Shown piece after piece: positions 1-9,213 of a stretch of DNA of 64,000 bases; position 1 is the stretch's first letter, and each line of letters begins with the position of its first letter. Source of the DNA: Pseudomonas sp. LB-090624 (lineage in GTDB: Bacteria; Pseudomonadota; Gammaproteobacteria; Pseudomonadales; Pseudomonadaceae); NCBI RefSeq assembly GCF_003205205.1, contig NZ_QJRL01000006.1:124001-188000 (forward strand), in the 5' to 3' direction. Both the position numbers and the translations under genes were made by a program. The notes beneath the pieces were generated by a model that ran no database searches, was not told the DNA's origin, and was given only the letters and a program-made list of their open reading frames with translations.

Positions 1-3000
1 GGTTGCACTGACATTGTCTGCGTCATGCACAGCGAGGTTGCTTACCCTCAGCAGCTGGCCACTGACCGGTGTATCGTCGCGTAGCCCGGTGCTAGCGTCG
101 AGAATCGCCAGGTGGCCGGTGGGGCCGGCGTTGACTGCCGTACCCACGCCAGAGGCCTGCGAACTGTCAGAGAACTGCAGGCGCTCGATGCCGGTCAGGT
201 GGTCGACGCCATCACGCCCGGCCACCAGGTCGGTGACGGTCACCGAGTTGCCATCGACCACCACGCTGTAGTCAGTGGACACCCCAGAGTACACCGCCGT
301 GTCGTAGTGGTCGGTGCCGCTGAGGATCTCTCGCACGATCACCAGCTGGCCCGGCTTGTAGGTGCCATTGAGCATATACGGCACCATCGGCTCCATGCTG
401 TTGAAGCTGGCGATTTCCGGGCCGGTGCCATCAGGGTTGGCGCGTACGCTGATGCGCACGTTCAGCCACTTGTCGCCGTCGAGGATATCGTCGCCACCCC
501 GGCCTTCGAGCAGATCGCTGCCGCTGCCGCCGAGGATGATGTTGCCGCCGTCATAGAAGGTCGCCCCGGCCGCCAGCAGGCCGGCCAGGCCGTCGATCAG
601 GCTGATGTTGGTCAGCACGCTGCCGTTGGCACCTGCAGTAGGCAACGAGGTGGCGTCTTCGCTGTCGCCGCGCAGGAAGTCGCCATGCGCCGAGCCCGAC
701 AGGCCTTCCATGATGTCGAAGCGCACCAGCGTCGAAGCGCCCGAACCCGGTACCAGTGGCACATCGAAGAAGCGGTCGCTCATGTCGATGGACACGCCCT
801 GGGCCAAGTCCTTGAAGGTGGCCCAGTCGTAGCCTGAGCCACCAATGTAGCGGTCACCAAACCCCAGGCTGCCGACCATGATGTCGTCGCCGCCTTCACC
901 GTTGAACTTGTCGTTCTCGTTGCCGCCGATGTATACGTCATTACCGATGATCGGGTCGTTGCCGAGCGGGTCGAAGTTGTCGCCAGGCGCGCCGTCCGAG
1001 GTGCCCTTCTCGATCCAGTCGTCACCTTCGTTGCCCATGTCCTGCTCGTTGGCCTTGCTGCCGAGGATGAAGTCATTGCCCTGGCCGCCAATGGCTTCGG
1101 AGGCATCCTCACCGGTGACGATGAAGTCATTGCCGAAACCGCCGATGATCAGGTTGATGCCATTACCGCCGTGCAACACATCGTTGCCGTCGCCGCCCTG
1201 GATGTTGTCGTCACCGCCCATGTCGCTGATGATGTCGTCCCCGGCGCCACCGCGCAGCTGGTCGTTGCCGTCACCCCCCTCGATGCGGTCGTTGCCGGCA
1301 TCACCCCAGACCGTGTCGTCGCCTTCGCTGGAGACCAGAATATCGTCCCCGTTGGTGCCGCCCAGCACGATGTGCTCGGCACCGGCATAGCGGATGTAGT
1401 TAGTGTCTGGCCCAGCCGTCAGCGGGCTGTCGCGGAACACCACCTGCTCGCCGTTTTCGCCCAGCGGGTCGGCGCTGCCAAGGCCCTCGTTGTACTGCTT
1501 GGTCTGGTCCAGTTCCAGGTAGAAGCCAGGGTCGGAGAACACCAGGCCTGGCAGGTGGGTAGCTGAGCTGTTGGCCATGATCAGCTTGGCGAACGAGTTG
1601 CTTTCCAGCTCGGCGTTCATCGACAGGCCCGCGGTGCGCTCCAGATAGTAGAAGCGGTCGCCGTCCTGCAGTTTCTCCATCTGGTTCTCGAACACAAAGT
1701 TGAAGGTGCTGCCGAGCATGCCGCCAAATGGCGCTTTTGCTTCCGCCAGGCCGCCGATCCACAGGTCGATGGCATCGACACCGGTCACGGTAACTGCCTT
1801 CAGGTCATCGGCAGTACCCGGTACACCGTCCTTGCCGGGCAGGGTCACGTTGGCCCAGGCGCCGCTGCTGTTGAGGAAGTCCATGCGGTCGGCGGGTGCG
1901 CCATCGCCGCCGAATACCAAGGCCATGGCCGCGGCGCGTTTTTCCAGCAGGGTGGTGGCAGCGGTAATGGTGCTGTGGGTGCCGTAGGCCGCGATGAAGT
2001 TGATCAGCGACTCTGGATGCTTCAGGTGTTGCACCAGGTCGACCCAGCTGCTGTACGGTTTGAGCTGGGTATCGCCGGTTTGCCCGTAGATTTCCCGGCG
2101 CACAGCGTTCAGCGAAGGGATACCGACGTCGCGGCCACGGGCGATGTTGATCGCTGGCAGGTCCAGTGGCAGGCCGAGCAGGTTGTTGCGCAGCGCCTCG
2201 GTGACGAACTCGTCGATTTCGTTACCGGCCTGGCGGGTGACCCCGCGCACGATGGCGCTGGTGGCGTCCTCGGGGGTTACGCCACTGGCGGCATAAGCCA
2301 GCGGGTTGAGGAAGGCCGCGATCAGCCCCAGTTGCTGGTCGGGGTTGGCGCTGGCCGGGTCCTGGATGACATTGAAGTCGATGTCGAAGCGGTCGACAGT
2401 CTCGGTCAGCATCGAGTGGCCAAAGCGGTACACGGTGTGGGCGAACTCGGCCACGATCGAGGCATCGAGGTCGACGTCGTACACCTGGGTCGGGGCAAAG
2501 AACAGGTCGACCCGAGGTTGCACGGTGCGGGCGAACTCCTCGAACACCAGGTGCTGGTACTGCATTTCGGTGCCGAACTTGGCCGCCTGGAACAGCCGCT
2601 CGCCATTCCACACCAGGGCATCGATCTCGGCCGGGGTGACCGGCAAGGCGCTGACCGGGTTGAGCAGCCACTCGTTGAGGAAGGCCAGGTCACCCGAGTC
2701 GAGCACGGTGTCCATGGTCTGCGCCACCAGCCGGTTGTGCTCGGAGTGGAAAATCGCATGCACGGCGGTGAGGCCGATGTTCTCGTTGACCCGGCCGTCA
2801 CCGGCGATGTAGTGCGCGTCCAGCAGCTCGTTGTCGTAGGCCAGGTTGGCACCGGTCTGCGGGTTGACCGGCACGGCATTGCCGGCAACGTTGTCGGCAT
2901 CCGGCGCCAGCACGCCGCCACTGAACACCGGCACGGCATTGTGGGCGATGTCGGCAAGGAACTGGTGCCCGGTACGCACGGCGTTGGTCAGGTCGAGCGG

Positions 3001-6000
3001 TGCCAGCGGGTTGCCTTCGACTTCCTGGTCATCAGCGGTGCCGGCAATACCGTCGAGCCCCTTCATCACCACCATCGGGTAGCCGTTGGGCCCTTTGATG
3101 AAGTTGCCGTAGGCGTCGGTGGCCAGCAGCGGCACGTTGTCGACGTCGGCATCGGTCAGGTTGATGCCGAGCAGGTCGCGGGCCTGGGCCTTGACCACCT
3201 TCCAGGTGGCCATGCCGCCGATCTCGGTGTCGTCGGCCGTGCCGAACCTGCCATCAGCGCCCAGGTCGCGATTGGTGATCAACCGGCCCGTGGCGACCGG
3301 GCCGTCGTCAGTCATTACATACGCGCGCAGGAACACCTGGTGCGAGGGATGCGAGCTGTAGGTCTGGTTCTGGTCGACGAACGGCGTGGTGGTGTTGGTG
3401 TGTTCGCGGATGTCGTCGGCGTTGCCAAGGATGCCGTCCGGCCCAGGCAGGTTGGTGGCACGGGTTACCACCATGAAGTTGGTGAAGCCACCCTCCACGT
3501 ACAGCGGGTCATCCGGTTGCAGCGGGATGTAGATGGTACCGGAGCCGCCCTTGGTGACCAGGTCCAGGCCATGGTCGAAGAACTGCCCGAAGAAGGTCAT
3601 CCACGCGTTGAACGGCGCAGACAGCCCGGCATCGGCAGCAGTGTTCTCGAACAGGTACACGTCATGGTCGTCGGTGGTGCCGAACTGGCCGTCCATACCT
3701 GGGCTGGCGACGATGCGCACGCCATCCTTGAGCACGTCGTCGTTGCCTGCGGCGCCGAAGTTGAGCACGCCATCGGCACCCGGGTCATACGCGGTGGCAT
3801 AGGCTGCCGGGTTGTTGGAGGTCTGGTCGACGATCAGGTTGCTGATGGTACGTGGCTGCGAATCGAACACCGGCCCGCTGGTCTGCTGGTACGACGAACC
3901 CGGGATCGCGGGGGAACCTGGGCCGAAGAACCCGGCTGGCGCACCTTCAGCCGGGTTGAATACCGGGTCGGTCACGCGCGGGAAGACGTTGTCGGCGGCA
4001 CCGTATTGGGTGTTGTTGTTGCCGTTCAGGTTCATCAGGTTGTTGTTCGAGCCATCCACCGCACGCAGGCCCATGGCTGCGCGGACGTTGGGGATCAGCG
4101 AGAGGATGTCCTGCCCGGCGGCATCGGCCTCGGCAATCTTGATTTGCGCGAGGATGAAGTTCAGGTCGGAGCGCACCATGTGCAGGCCGGCACCGCCGTC
4201 ACTGGCATCCACCACCGGGGTGGCCGCTGTCGGCACCACGGGTGCGCCAGGTTGCACCACGGTGGTAGGCTGCGAGTACAGCACTTCGGTGGTGCCATGG
4301 GCATCCTGATAGATCGCCTTGACCCGCAGGCTCAGCCCGGCCAGGTCTGGCGACACCTTGAACGAAGTGCCATCGGCGCTCTGGAAGGCCAGGTCACCGG
4401 CCGGCAGCAGGATGATGTCCTGGAACACACCGCTGCCCGGGTCGGCCTCGAACTGCCAGTAGTAAGACACCGACCGGTCGGCGAGCGAGCCAGTCGGGTT
4501 GCCCGCACTGATATTGTCGGCGTCGAGCACGGCGGCCACGCTCACCGTCAGCATGTCACCCACGGTAATCGTCCCGCCGTTGCCGTCGAGCAGGGTCGGG
4601 CTGCCGGTGGGTTGTGCGTTCACCCCCTCCACCAGTACGCGCTGGCTATCGGCAAACTGCAGACGCTCGATGTGCAACAGGGTATCGACGCCATCGCGGC
4701 CGGCCACGGTGTCGGTGACAGTCCAGACGTCATCGGCAACATCGGCGGTGCCCTTGGTGTTCTGGGTCACCACGTACTCGTTCTGTAGCCCAGAGAATGT
4801 CGCCGTGTCGAAGGCGGCCCCGCCGGTCGAAGTCCCGGGCAGGATTTCGCGCACAGCCTTGAGTTGGCCGGGGTTGTAAGTGCGGTCAAGCATGAACGGA
4901 ATCATGTCGGCCATGCTGTCGAAGCTGGCGATTTCCGGGCCGGTGTGGTCGACGTCGCCAGGGGCATACACGGCGATGCGCACGTTGAGCCACTTGTCAC
5001 CATCGATCAGGTCATCGCCACCCCGGCCTTCGATCAGGTCACTGCCATTGCCGCCGAGCATGATGTTGCCGGTGGCAAAGCCGGTGGTGGGCAGGCCGGC
5101 ATCGGCCAGGAACTGCTGCAGCCCCCGTATCAGCGCCACGTTGGTCAGCGCACTGCCGGTGGCGCCGCCATGGTTGAGAATGGTCACGGCGTCGACGTCG
5201 TCACCCTTGAGCACATCGGCGTAGGCCGAACCGGACACCCCTTCGACCTCGGCGAACCGGTCCAGAATCGATGCAGGCGAAGCGCCCACCGGGTTGAACA
5301 CGCCAGCGTTCTGGTTAGGTGCGTTGCCATGGGGCTGAGCCAAGGCGGCCAGGCTGAGGTCCACGGTGACACCTACGCGGTCATTCTTGTTGGTGACCCA
5401 GTCGAAACCGGACATACCGTCCATTTTGTCTTGGGCATCGCTGCCGACGAAGATATCGTCGCCGCCCTCACCGATCATTTCGTCGAAGCCGCCGCCCCCG
5501 ACGAAAATGTCGTTGCCAATGACTTCGTCACCCAGCAAGGGCGCGAAGTTGTCGCCAGGTGCGCCGTCCTGGGTACCCTTCTCGATCCAGTCGTCACCTT
5601 CGTTCCCGGTAGGTGGCAGGTTGGTCTTGGCGCCGAGGATGAAGTCGTCGCCCAGGCCGCCGAAGGTGGTGCTGATGTCCTCGGTGGTGATGATGAAATC
5701 CTGGCCATCGCCACCCAGGATCAGGTTACCGGCAACCCCCATGCTGCCAGCGACGATCACATCGTTGCCGGCGTTGCCTTCCAGGCGGTTGTCGCCGAAC
5801 GAATCGGTGATGATGTCGTCGCCCGCGCCACCCAGTACCGCGTCGTTGCCGGCGCCGCCTTCGAGCACGTCATCACCGGCATCGCCATAGAGGGTGTCGT
5901 CGCCTTCGCTGGAGAGGATGATGTCGTTGCCCGCGGTGCCACCCAGCACCACATGGTCTTCACCGGTGTAATGCAGGAAGTTGCTGTCTGGCCCGACGGT

Positions 6001-8667
6001 ATCGGGGTTGTCGCGGATCACCAATGGGACGATTTCAACCCCGTTGATCTCGATACCCCCAGTGGGGTCGGCCTTGCCGTCGGCGCCCAGCCCGGTGAAC
6101 TGGTTGGCCTGGTTAACCTCCAGCGTGAACGTGGGAGTGAGGAACACGGTGTTGGACAGGTGGGTGACGTCGGAGTTGGCCATGATCAGCTTGGCGAAGG
6201 AGTTGTTTTCCAGCTCCGTACCAAAATTCATGCCCGCCGTGCGCGACAGGTAATAGAAGCGATCACCGTTCTGCAGTGCTTCCAGCTGGGTTTCGAAGAC
6301 GAAGTTGAAGCTGGAACCGAGCATGCCGCCAAACGGCATTTTCTTCTCGGCCAGGCCGCCGACCCAGAAGTCGATGGCGTCGACCCCGGTCACGGTCACC
6401 CCGGCAATGTCGTCGGCGGTGCCGGCGATGCCGTCCGCGCCCGCCAGCGTCACGTTGGCATAGGCACCGGTGCCGTTGAGGAAGTCGAGGCGGTCGAGGG
6501 GGGCGCCGTCACCGCCAAGTACCAGTGCCACGGCGGCGGCGCGTTTGGCGGCTTCGGTGGTGGCCCCGGTAATGCTGCTGTGGGTGCCATAGGCGGCAAT
6601 GAAGTTGATCAGCGACGCCGGGTGCTTGAGGTGGTCGGCAAAGTCGACCCAACTGATGTAGGGCTTGAGCTGGCTGTCGCCGGTGGCGGCATAGAACTCG
6701 CGGCGGGCCTCGTTCAGGCTGGGGATGCCGGTATCACGACCGCGGGCGATGTTCAGCGCAGGCAGGTCAAGTGGCAGGCCGAGCAGGTTGTTGCGCAGGG
6801 CTTCGGTGACGAACTCGTCGATCTCGTTGCCCACCTGGCGGGTAACGCCGCGGATGATTGCGCCCGCCGCTTCATCGGCCGTGGCGCCACTACCGGCGAA
6901 CGCCAGCGGGTTGAGAAACGCGGCAATCAGGCCCAACTGCTGGTCGGGGTTGGCCGGGTCGGCAGAAACCGGGTTGAACGCCGGGTCGTAGCGGTCGACG
7001 GTTTCGGTCAGCATCGAGTGGCCGAAGCGGTACACCACATGGGCGAACTCGGCGAGGATGGCCGGGTTGATCGAGGTGTCGTAGCCGTTGGGGGCGAGGA
7101 ACTCATCGATCTGCGGTTGGATGGTGCGGGCGAACTCTTCGAACACCAGGTGCTGGTACTGCATCTCGGTGCCGAACTTGGCGGCCTGGAACAGCCGCTC
7201 GCCATCCCAGACCAGCGCGGCGATGCCGGCAGGCGTGGTGGGGATGGCGGTGACGTCGTCGATCAACCACTCATTGAGGAACGCCAGGTCGCCCGCGGCC
7301 AGCAGGGTGTCCTTGGTCTGCTGCACCAGGCGGTTGTGCTCGGAGTGGAACACATGGTGCACGGCAGTCAGGCCGATGTTCTCGTTCACCCGGCCGTCAC
7401 CGGCGATGTAGTGCGCATCGAGCAATTCGTTGTCGTAGGTGAGGTTGTTGCCACCCTGCCCGACCGGCTGTGCGTTGCCCACCAGGGTGTCGGCGTCAGC
7501 CTGCAGCACACCCCCAACCACCACGGGCGCGGCATTGTGGGCGATGTCGTCAAGGAAGCCATGCCCGGTGCTCACGGCATTGGCTAGGCTGATCGGCGCA
7601 TTGCGGTCGCCCTCGACCAGCTGGGTCACATCATCGGCGGTGCCTGCGATGCCATCGGCGCCGTTGTTCACGCGCATGACCACCTGCGGCATGCCGTTGG
7701 GTCCACGCAGGAAGTTGCCGTAGGCATCGGTGGCCAGCAGCGGCACGCTGTGCACGTCGGCATCGGTCAGGTTGATACCCAGCAAGTCACGGGCCTGGGC
7801 CTTGACCACTGCCCAGGTGGCCATGCCACCGCTTTCGCCGTTGCCATCGTCGGCGGTACCGAACTTGCCATCGGCGCCCAGATCACGGTTGGTGATCAGG
7901 CGCCCGGTAGCCACCGGCTCACCTGCCGCGTTGACCGTGTATTCGCGCAGGAACACCTGGTGCGACGGGTGCGAGCTGTAGGTCTGGCTCTGGTCGACAA
8001 AGGGCGAGGTGGTGTTGGGCTGGCTATCGTCGGCGGTACCCACCACGCCATCGGCGCCAGCGGTGCGCACGGCGCGGGACAGCACCATGAAGTTGGTCGG
8101 GCTGCCAGCCACGAACAGGGGGTCGTCCGGGCGCAGCGGGATGAACACGACGTCGGTGCTGCTCTTGCTGACCAGGTCCAGGCCGTGGTCGAAGAACTGG
8201 CCAAAGAAGGTCATCCAGGCGTTGAAGCCGGCGGTCAGCCCGGCGTCTGGCGACACGTTGGGGATGAAGAACACAGGCTTGTCGTCAGCGGTGCCGAACA
8301 CGCCGTCGATACCAGGGCTCATCACCGGCGCGGCACCGCCGTTGGCCTCGACTGCGGCCGGGTTGTTGGCTGTCTGGTCGACGATCAGGTTGCTGATGGT
8401 GCGCGGTTGCGAATCGACGACATTGCCGGTGCCAACATAGTTGGCGCGGTAAGAAGCTTCGAGCAGGCGCAGGAACGAGTTGTCGGCTGCGCCGAACTCG
8501 CTCTGTCCGGCGACCAGGTTGTTGTAGCTGCCGTCGACCGTGCGCAGGCCAAAAGGCACCTGGCTGTTGGGCAACAGGTCGCTCAGGCTGGCGCCATCGG
8601 CGTGCGCCTCAGCGATGAAGATCTGTTTGAGGATGAATTCAAGGTCCGACTTGCTGAAATTGGCCAT
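1..8667 (-). CDS. Giant secreted RTX haem-peroxidase with two peroxidase modules (C-terminus beyond window)
   Basis: The frame is open from an ATG at 8667 to base 1, giving 2889 codons without a stop; the C-terminus lies outside the window. The N-terminus (MANFSKSDLEFILKQI) has no signal peptide, as expected for type I secretion. Module 1 carries the animal-peroxidase signatures GQFFDHGLD (distal His161), AGDGRVNE (Arg426) and YRFGHSML (proximal His550). Module 2 repeats them at His1699, Arg1959 and His2084, so the period is about 1538 residues. Each module is followed by GGxGxDxL-type calcium-binding repeats, at about residues 905-1080 and 2420-2600, and by a shared GRDGVD-containing linker. 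The family probably oxidises substrates with peroxide outside the cell. The exporter genes lie divergently at 9214-13627. KT2440 PP_2561 is the likely homologue (from memory). Family and secretion route are firm; substrate is unknown. Confidence 0.93.
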   Translation of the reverse strand, partial: MANFSKSDLEFILKQIFIAEAHADGASLSDLLPNSQVPFGLRTVDGSYNNLVAGQSEFGAADNSFLRLLEASYRANYVGTGNVVDSQPRTISNLIVDQTANNPAAVEANGGAAPVMSPGIDGVFGTADDKPVFFIPNVSPDAGLTAGFNAWMTFFGQFFDHGLDLVSKSSTDVVFIPLRPDDPLFVAGSPTNFMVLSRAVRTAGADGVVGTADDSQPNTTSPFVDQSQTYSSHPSHQVFLREYTVNAAGEPVATGRLITNRDLGADGKFGTADDGNGESGGMATWAVVKAQARDLLGINLTDADVHSVPLLATDAYGNFLRGPNGMPQVVMRVNNGADGIAGTADDVTQLVEGDRNAPISLANAVSTGHGFLDDIAHNAAPVVVGGVLQADADTLVGNAQPVGQGGNNLTYDNELLDAHYIAGDGRVNENIGLTAVHHVFHSEHNRLVQQTKDTLLAAGDLAFLNEWLIDDVTAIPTTPAGIAALVWDGERLFQAAKFGTEMQYQHLVFEEFARTIQPQIDEFLAPNGYDTSINPAILAEFAHVVYRFGHSMLTETVDRYDPAFNPVSADPANPDQQLGLIAAFLNPLAFAGSGATADEAAGAIIRGVTRQVGNEIDEFVTEALRNNLLGLPLDLPALNIARGRDTGIPSLNEARREFYAATGDSQLKPYISWVDFADHLKHPASLINFIAAYGTHSSITGATTEAAKRAAAVALVLGGDGAPLDRLDFLNGTGAYANVTLAGADGIAGTADDIAGVTVTGVDAIDFWVGGLAEKKMPFGGMLGSSFNFVFETQLEALQNGDRFYYLSRTAGMNFGTELENNSFAKLIMANSDVTHLSNTVFLTPTFTLEVNQANQFTGLGADGKADPTGGIEINGVEIVPLVIRDNPDTVGPDSNFLHYTGEDHVVLGGTAGNDIILSSEGDDTLYGDAGDDVLEGGAGNDAVLGGAGDDIITDSFGDNRLEGNAGNDVIVAGSMGVAGNLILGGDGQDFIITTEDISTTFGGLGDDFILGAKTNLPPTGNEGDDWIEKGTQDGAPGDNFAPLLGDEVIGNDIFVGGGGFDEMIGEGGDDIFVGSDAQDKMDGMSGFDWVTNKNDRVGVTVDLSLAALAQPHGNAPNQNAGVFNPVGASPASILDRFAEVEGVSGSAYADVLKGDDVDAVTILNHGGATGSALTNVALIRGLQQFLADAGLPTTGFATGNIMLGGNGSDLIEGRGGDDLIDGDKWLNVRIAVYAPGDVDHTGPEIASFDSMADMIPFMLDRTYNPGQLKAVREILPGTSTGGAAFDTATFSGLQNEYVVTQNTKGTADVADDVWTVTDTVAGRDGVDTLLHIERLQFADSQRVLVEGVNAQPTGSPTLLDGNGGTITVGDMLTVSVAAVLDADNISAGNPTGSLADRSVSYYWQFEADPGSGVFQDIILLPAGDLAFQSADGTSFKVSPDLAGLSLRVKAIYQDAHGTTEVLYSQPTTVVQPGAPVVPTAATPVVDASDGGAGLHMVRSDLNFILAQIKIAEADAAGQDILSLIPNVRAAMGLRAVDGSNNNLMNLNGNNNTQYGAADNVFPRVTDPVFNPAEGAPAGFFGPGSPAIPGSSYQQTSGPVFDSQPRTISNLIVDQTSNNPAAYATAYDPGADGVLNFGAAGNDDVLKDGVRIVASPGMDGQFGTTDDHDVYLFENTAADAGLSAPFNAWMTFFGQFFDHGLDLVTKGGSGTIYIPLQPDDPLYVEGGFTNFMVVTRATNLPGPDGILGNADDIREHTNTTTPFVDQNQTYSSHPSHQVFLRAYVMTDDGPVATGRLITNRDLGADGRFGTADDTEIGGMATWKVVKAQARDLLGINLTDADVDNVPLLATDAYGNFIKGPNGYPMVVMKGLDGIAGTADDQEVEGNPLAPLDLTNAVRTGHQFLADIAHNAVPVFSGGVLAPDADNVAGNAVPVNPQTGANLAYDNELLDAHYIAGDGRVNENIGLTAVHAIFHSEHNRLVAQTMDTVLDSGDLAFLNEWLLNPVSALPVTPAEIDALVWNGERLFQAAKFGTEMQYQHLVFEEFARTVQPRVDLFFAPTQVYDVDLDASIVAEFAHTVYRFGHSMLTETVDRFDIDFNVIQDPASANPDQQLGLIAAFLNPLAYAASGVTPEDATSAIVRGVTRQAGNEIDEFVTEALRNNLLGLPLDLPAINIARGRDVGIPSLNAVRREIYGQTGDTQLKPYSSWVDLVQHLKHPESLINFIAAYGTHSTITAATTLLEKRAAAMALVFGGDGAPADRMDFLNSSGAWANVTLPGKDGVPGTADDLKAVTVTGVDAIDLWIGGLAEAKAPFGGMLGSTFNFVFENQMEKLQDGDRFYYLERTAGLSMNAELESNSFAKLIMANSSATHLPGLVFSDPGFYLELDQTKQYNEGLGSADPLGENGEQVVFRDSPLTAGPDTNYIRYAGAEHIVLGGTNGDDILVSSEGDDTVWGDAGNDRIEGGDGNDQLRGGAGDDIISDMGGDDNIQGGDGNDVLHGGNGINLIIGGFGNDFIVTGEDASEAIGGQGNDFILGSKANEQDMGNEGDDWIEKGTSDGAPGDNFDPLGNDPIIGNDVYIGGNENDKFNGEGGDDIMVGSLGFGDRYIGGSGYDWATFKDLAQGVSIDMSDRFFDVPLVPGSGASTLVRFDIMEGLSGSAHGDFLRGDSEDATSLPTAGANGSVLTNISLIDGLAGLLAAGATFYDGGNIILGGSGSDLLEGRGGDDILDGDKWLNVRISVRANPDGTGPEIASFNSMEPMVPYMLNGTYKPGQLVIVREILSGTDHYDTAVYSGVSTDYSVVVDGNSVTVTDLVAGRDGVDHLTGIERLQFSDSSQASGVGTAVNAGPTGHLAILDASTGLRDDTPVSGQLLRVSNLAVHDADNVSAT

Positions 8668-9213
8668 TGCAGTTGCCCTCGATCTGTCCGGAGATGACAC
8701 AGGGCAACAGGGTCCTTCCCGCGCCCAGTCAGTGTTGACGTGCGCAGAATCTGGTTGGGTGTACCGGGCTCAGTAGCCCAGCACTCGTGTGCTGAAACCT
8801 CTGGCCTCTTCTTGGCAAGCTGGCACCCCCGTTGCGGGAGGGGCCCTGTAAACCGTGCGCAACAGGTGTAACGCACGTGAATCGATCCCAGCTCGCACAG
8901 GGCCCGAATACTTCAGACTAAAGTCGTAGGCCAAAAGCTTGTCAATATTTCGTCAAAAAAATCTCGGCAGATGATAATGCGATGCAACTCACTGTTTTCC
9001 TGTGACTTATAAAAAGTTCAAAGTATTTATAGAGCAAAATGATATTACCGAATGTTTCGTTGCAACCTACGCTGCTGCATGTGGGAGCAACGCAGCGTTT
9101 TGGCCAATATCGCCATCAGAGCGACCCGCCTGCGAGCCGACCAAGAAGCCACAACTACCGTTTTACGGGGCGCCGCAAGGGCTTCCCGCTTTGTGATGAA
9201 GGGAGGCCCCCCG
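8668..9213. other. Divergent intergenic region between RTX peroxidase and its exporter operon
   Basis: This 546-base region separates the divergent ATGs at 8667 and 9214. The left half is the predicted peroxidase leader. Read on the minus strand it can form small hairpins, for example CAGCAC-ACGA-GTGCTG. The stretch 8930-9060 is clearly AT-rich compared with its surroundings and holds the promoter at 8917-8945. A second imperfect inverted repeat lies around 9069-9098 (CGCTGCTG paired with CAACGCAGCG). I recognise no known riboswitch class and no coding sequence here. Confidence 0.6.
8917..8945 (-). promoter_or_regulatory. Predicted sigma-70 promoter of the RTX peroxidase gene
   Basis: On the minus strand TTGACA (8945-8940) and TTTAGT (8922-8917) are separated by 17 bases in an AT-rich patch. 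Transcription would start near 8910, leaving a leader of about 240 bases before the ATG at 8667. This is predicted from consensus match only. Confidence 0.55.

Noticed and set aside
870..5950. Regular short repeats that could suggest a CRISPR or tandem-repeat array
   Set aside because: The repeats are imperfect nine-codon-type units in frame with the RTX gene and encode GGxGxDxL; there are no constant repeats with unique spacers.
1975..7587. Very long plus-strand open frames (937 and 907 codons) at 1975-4788 and 4864-7587
   Set aside because: They are antisense to the RTX peroxidase, whose minus-strand frame has clear domain motifs; the plus-strand products are Val/Gly/His-rich and resemble no family.
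8668..8910. Possible riboswitch in the peroxidase leader
   Set aside because: I looked for known consensus elements (for example cyclic di-GMP, glycine, cobalamin boxes) and recognised none; only small generic hairpins are present.
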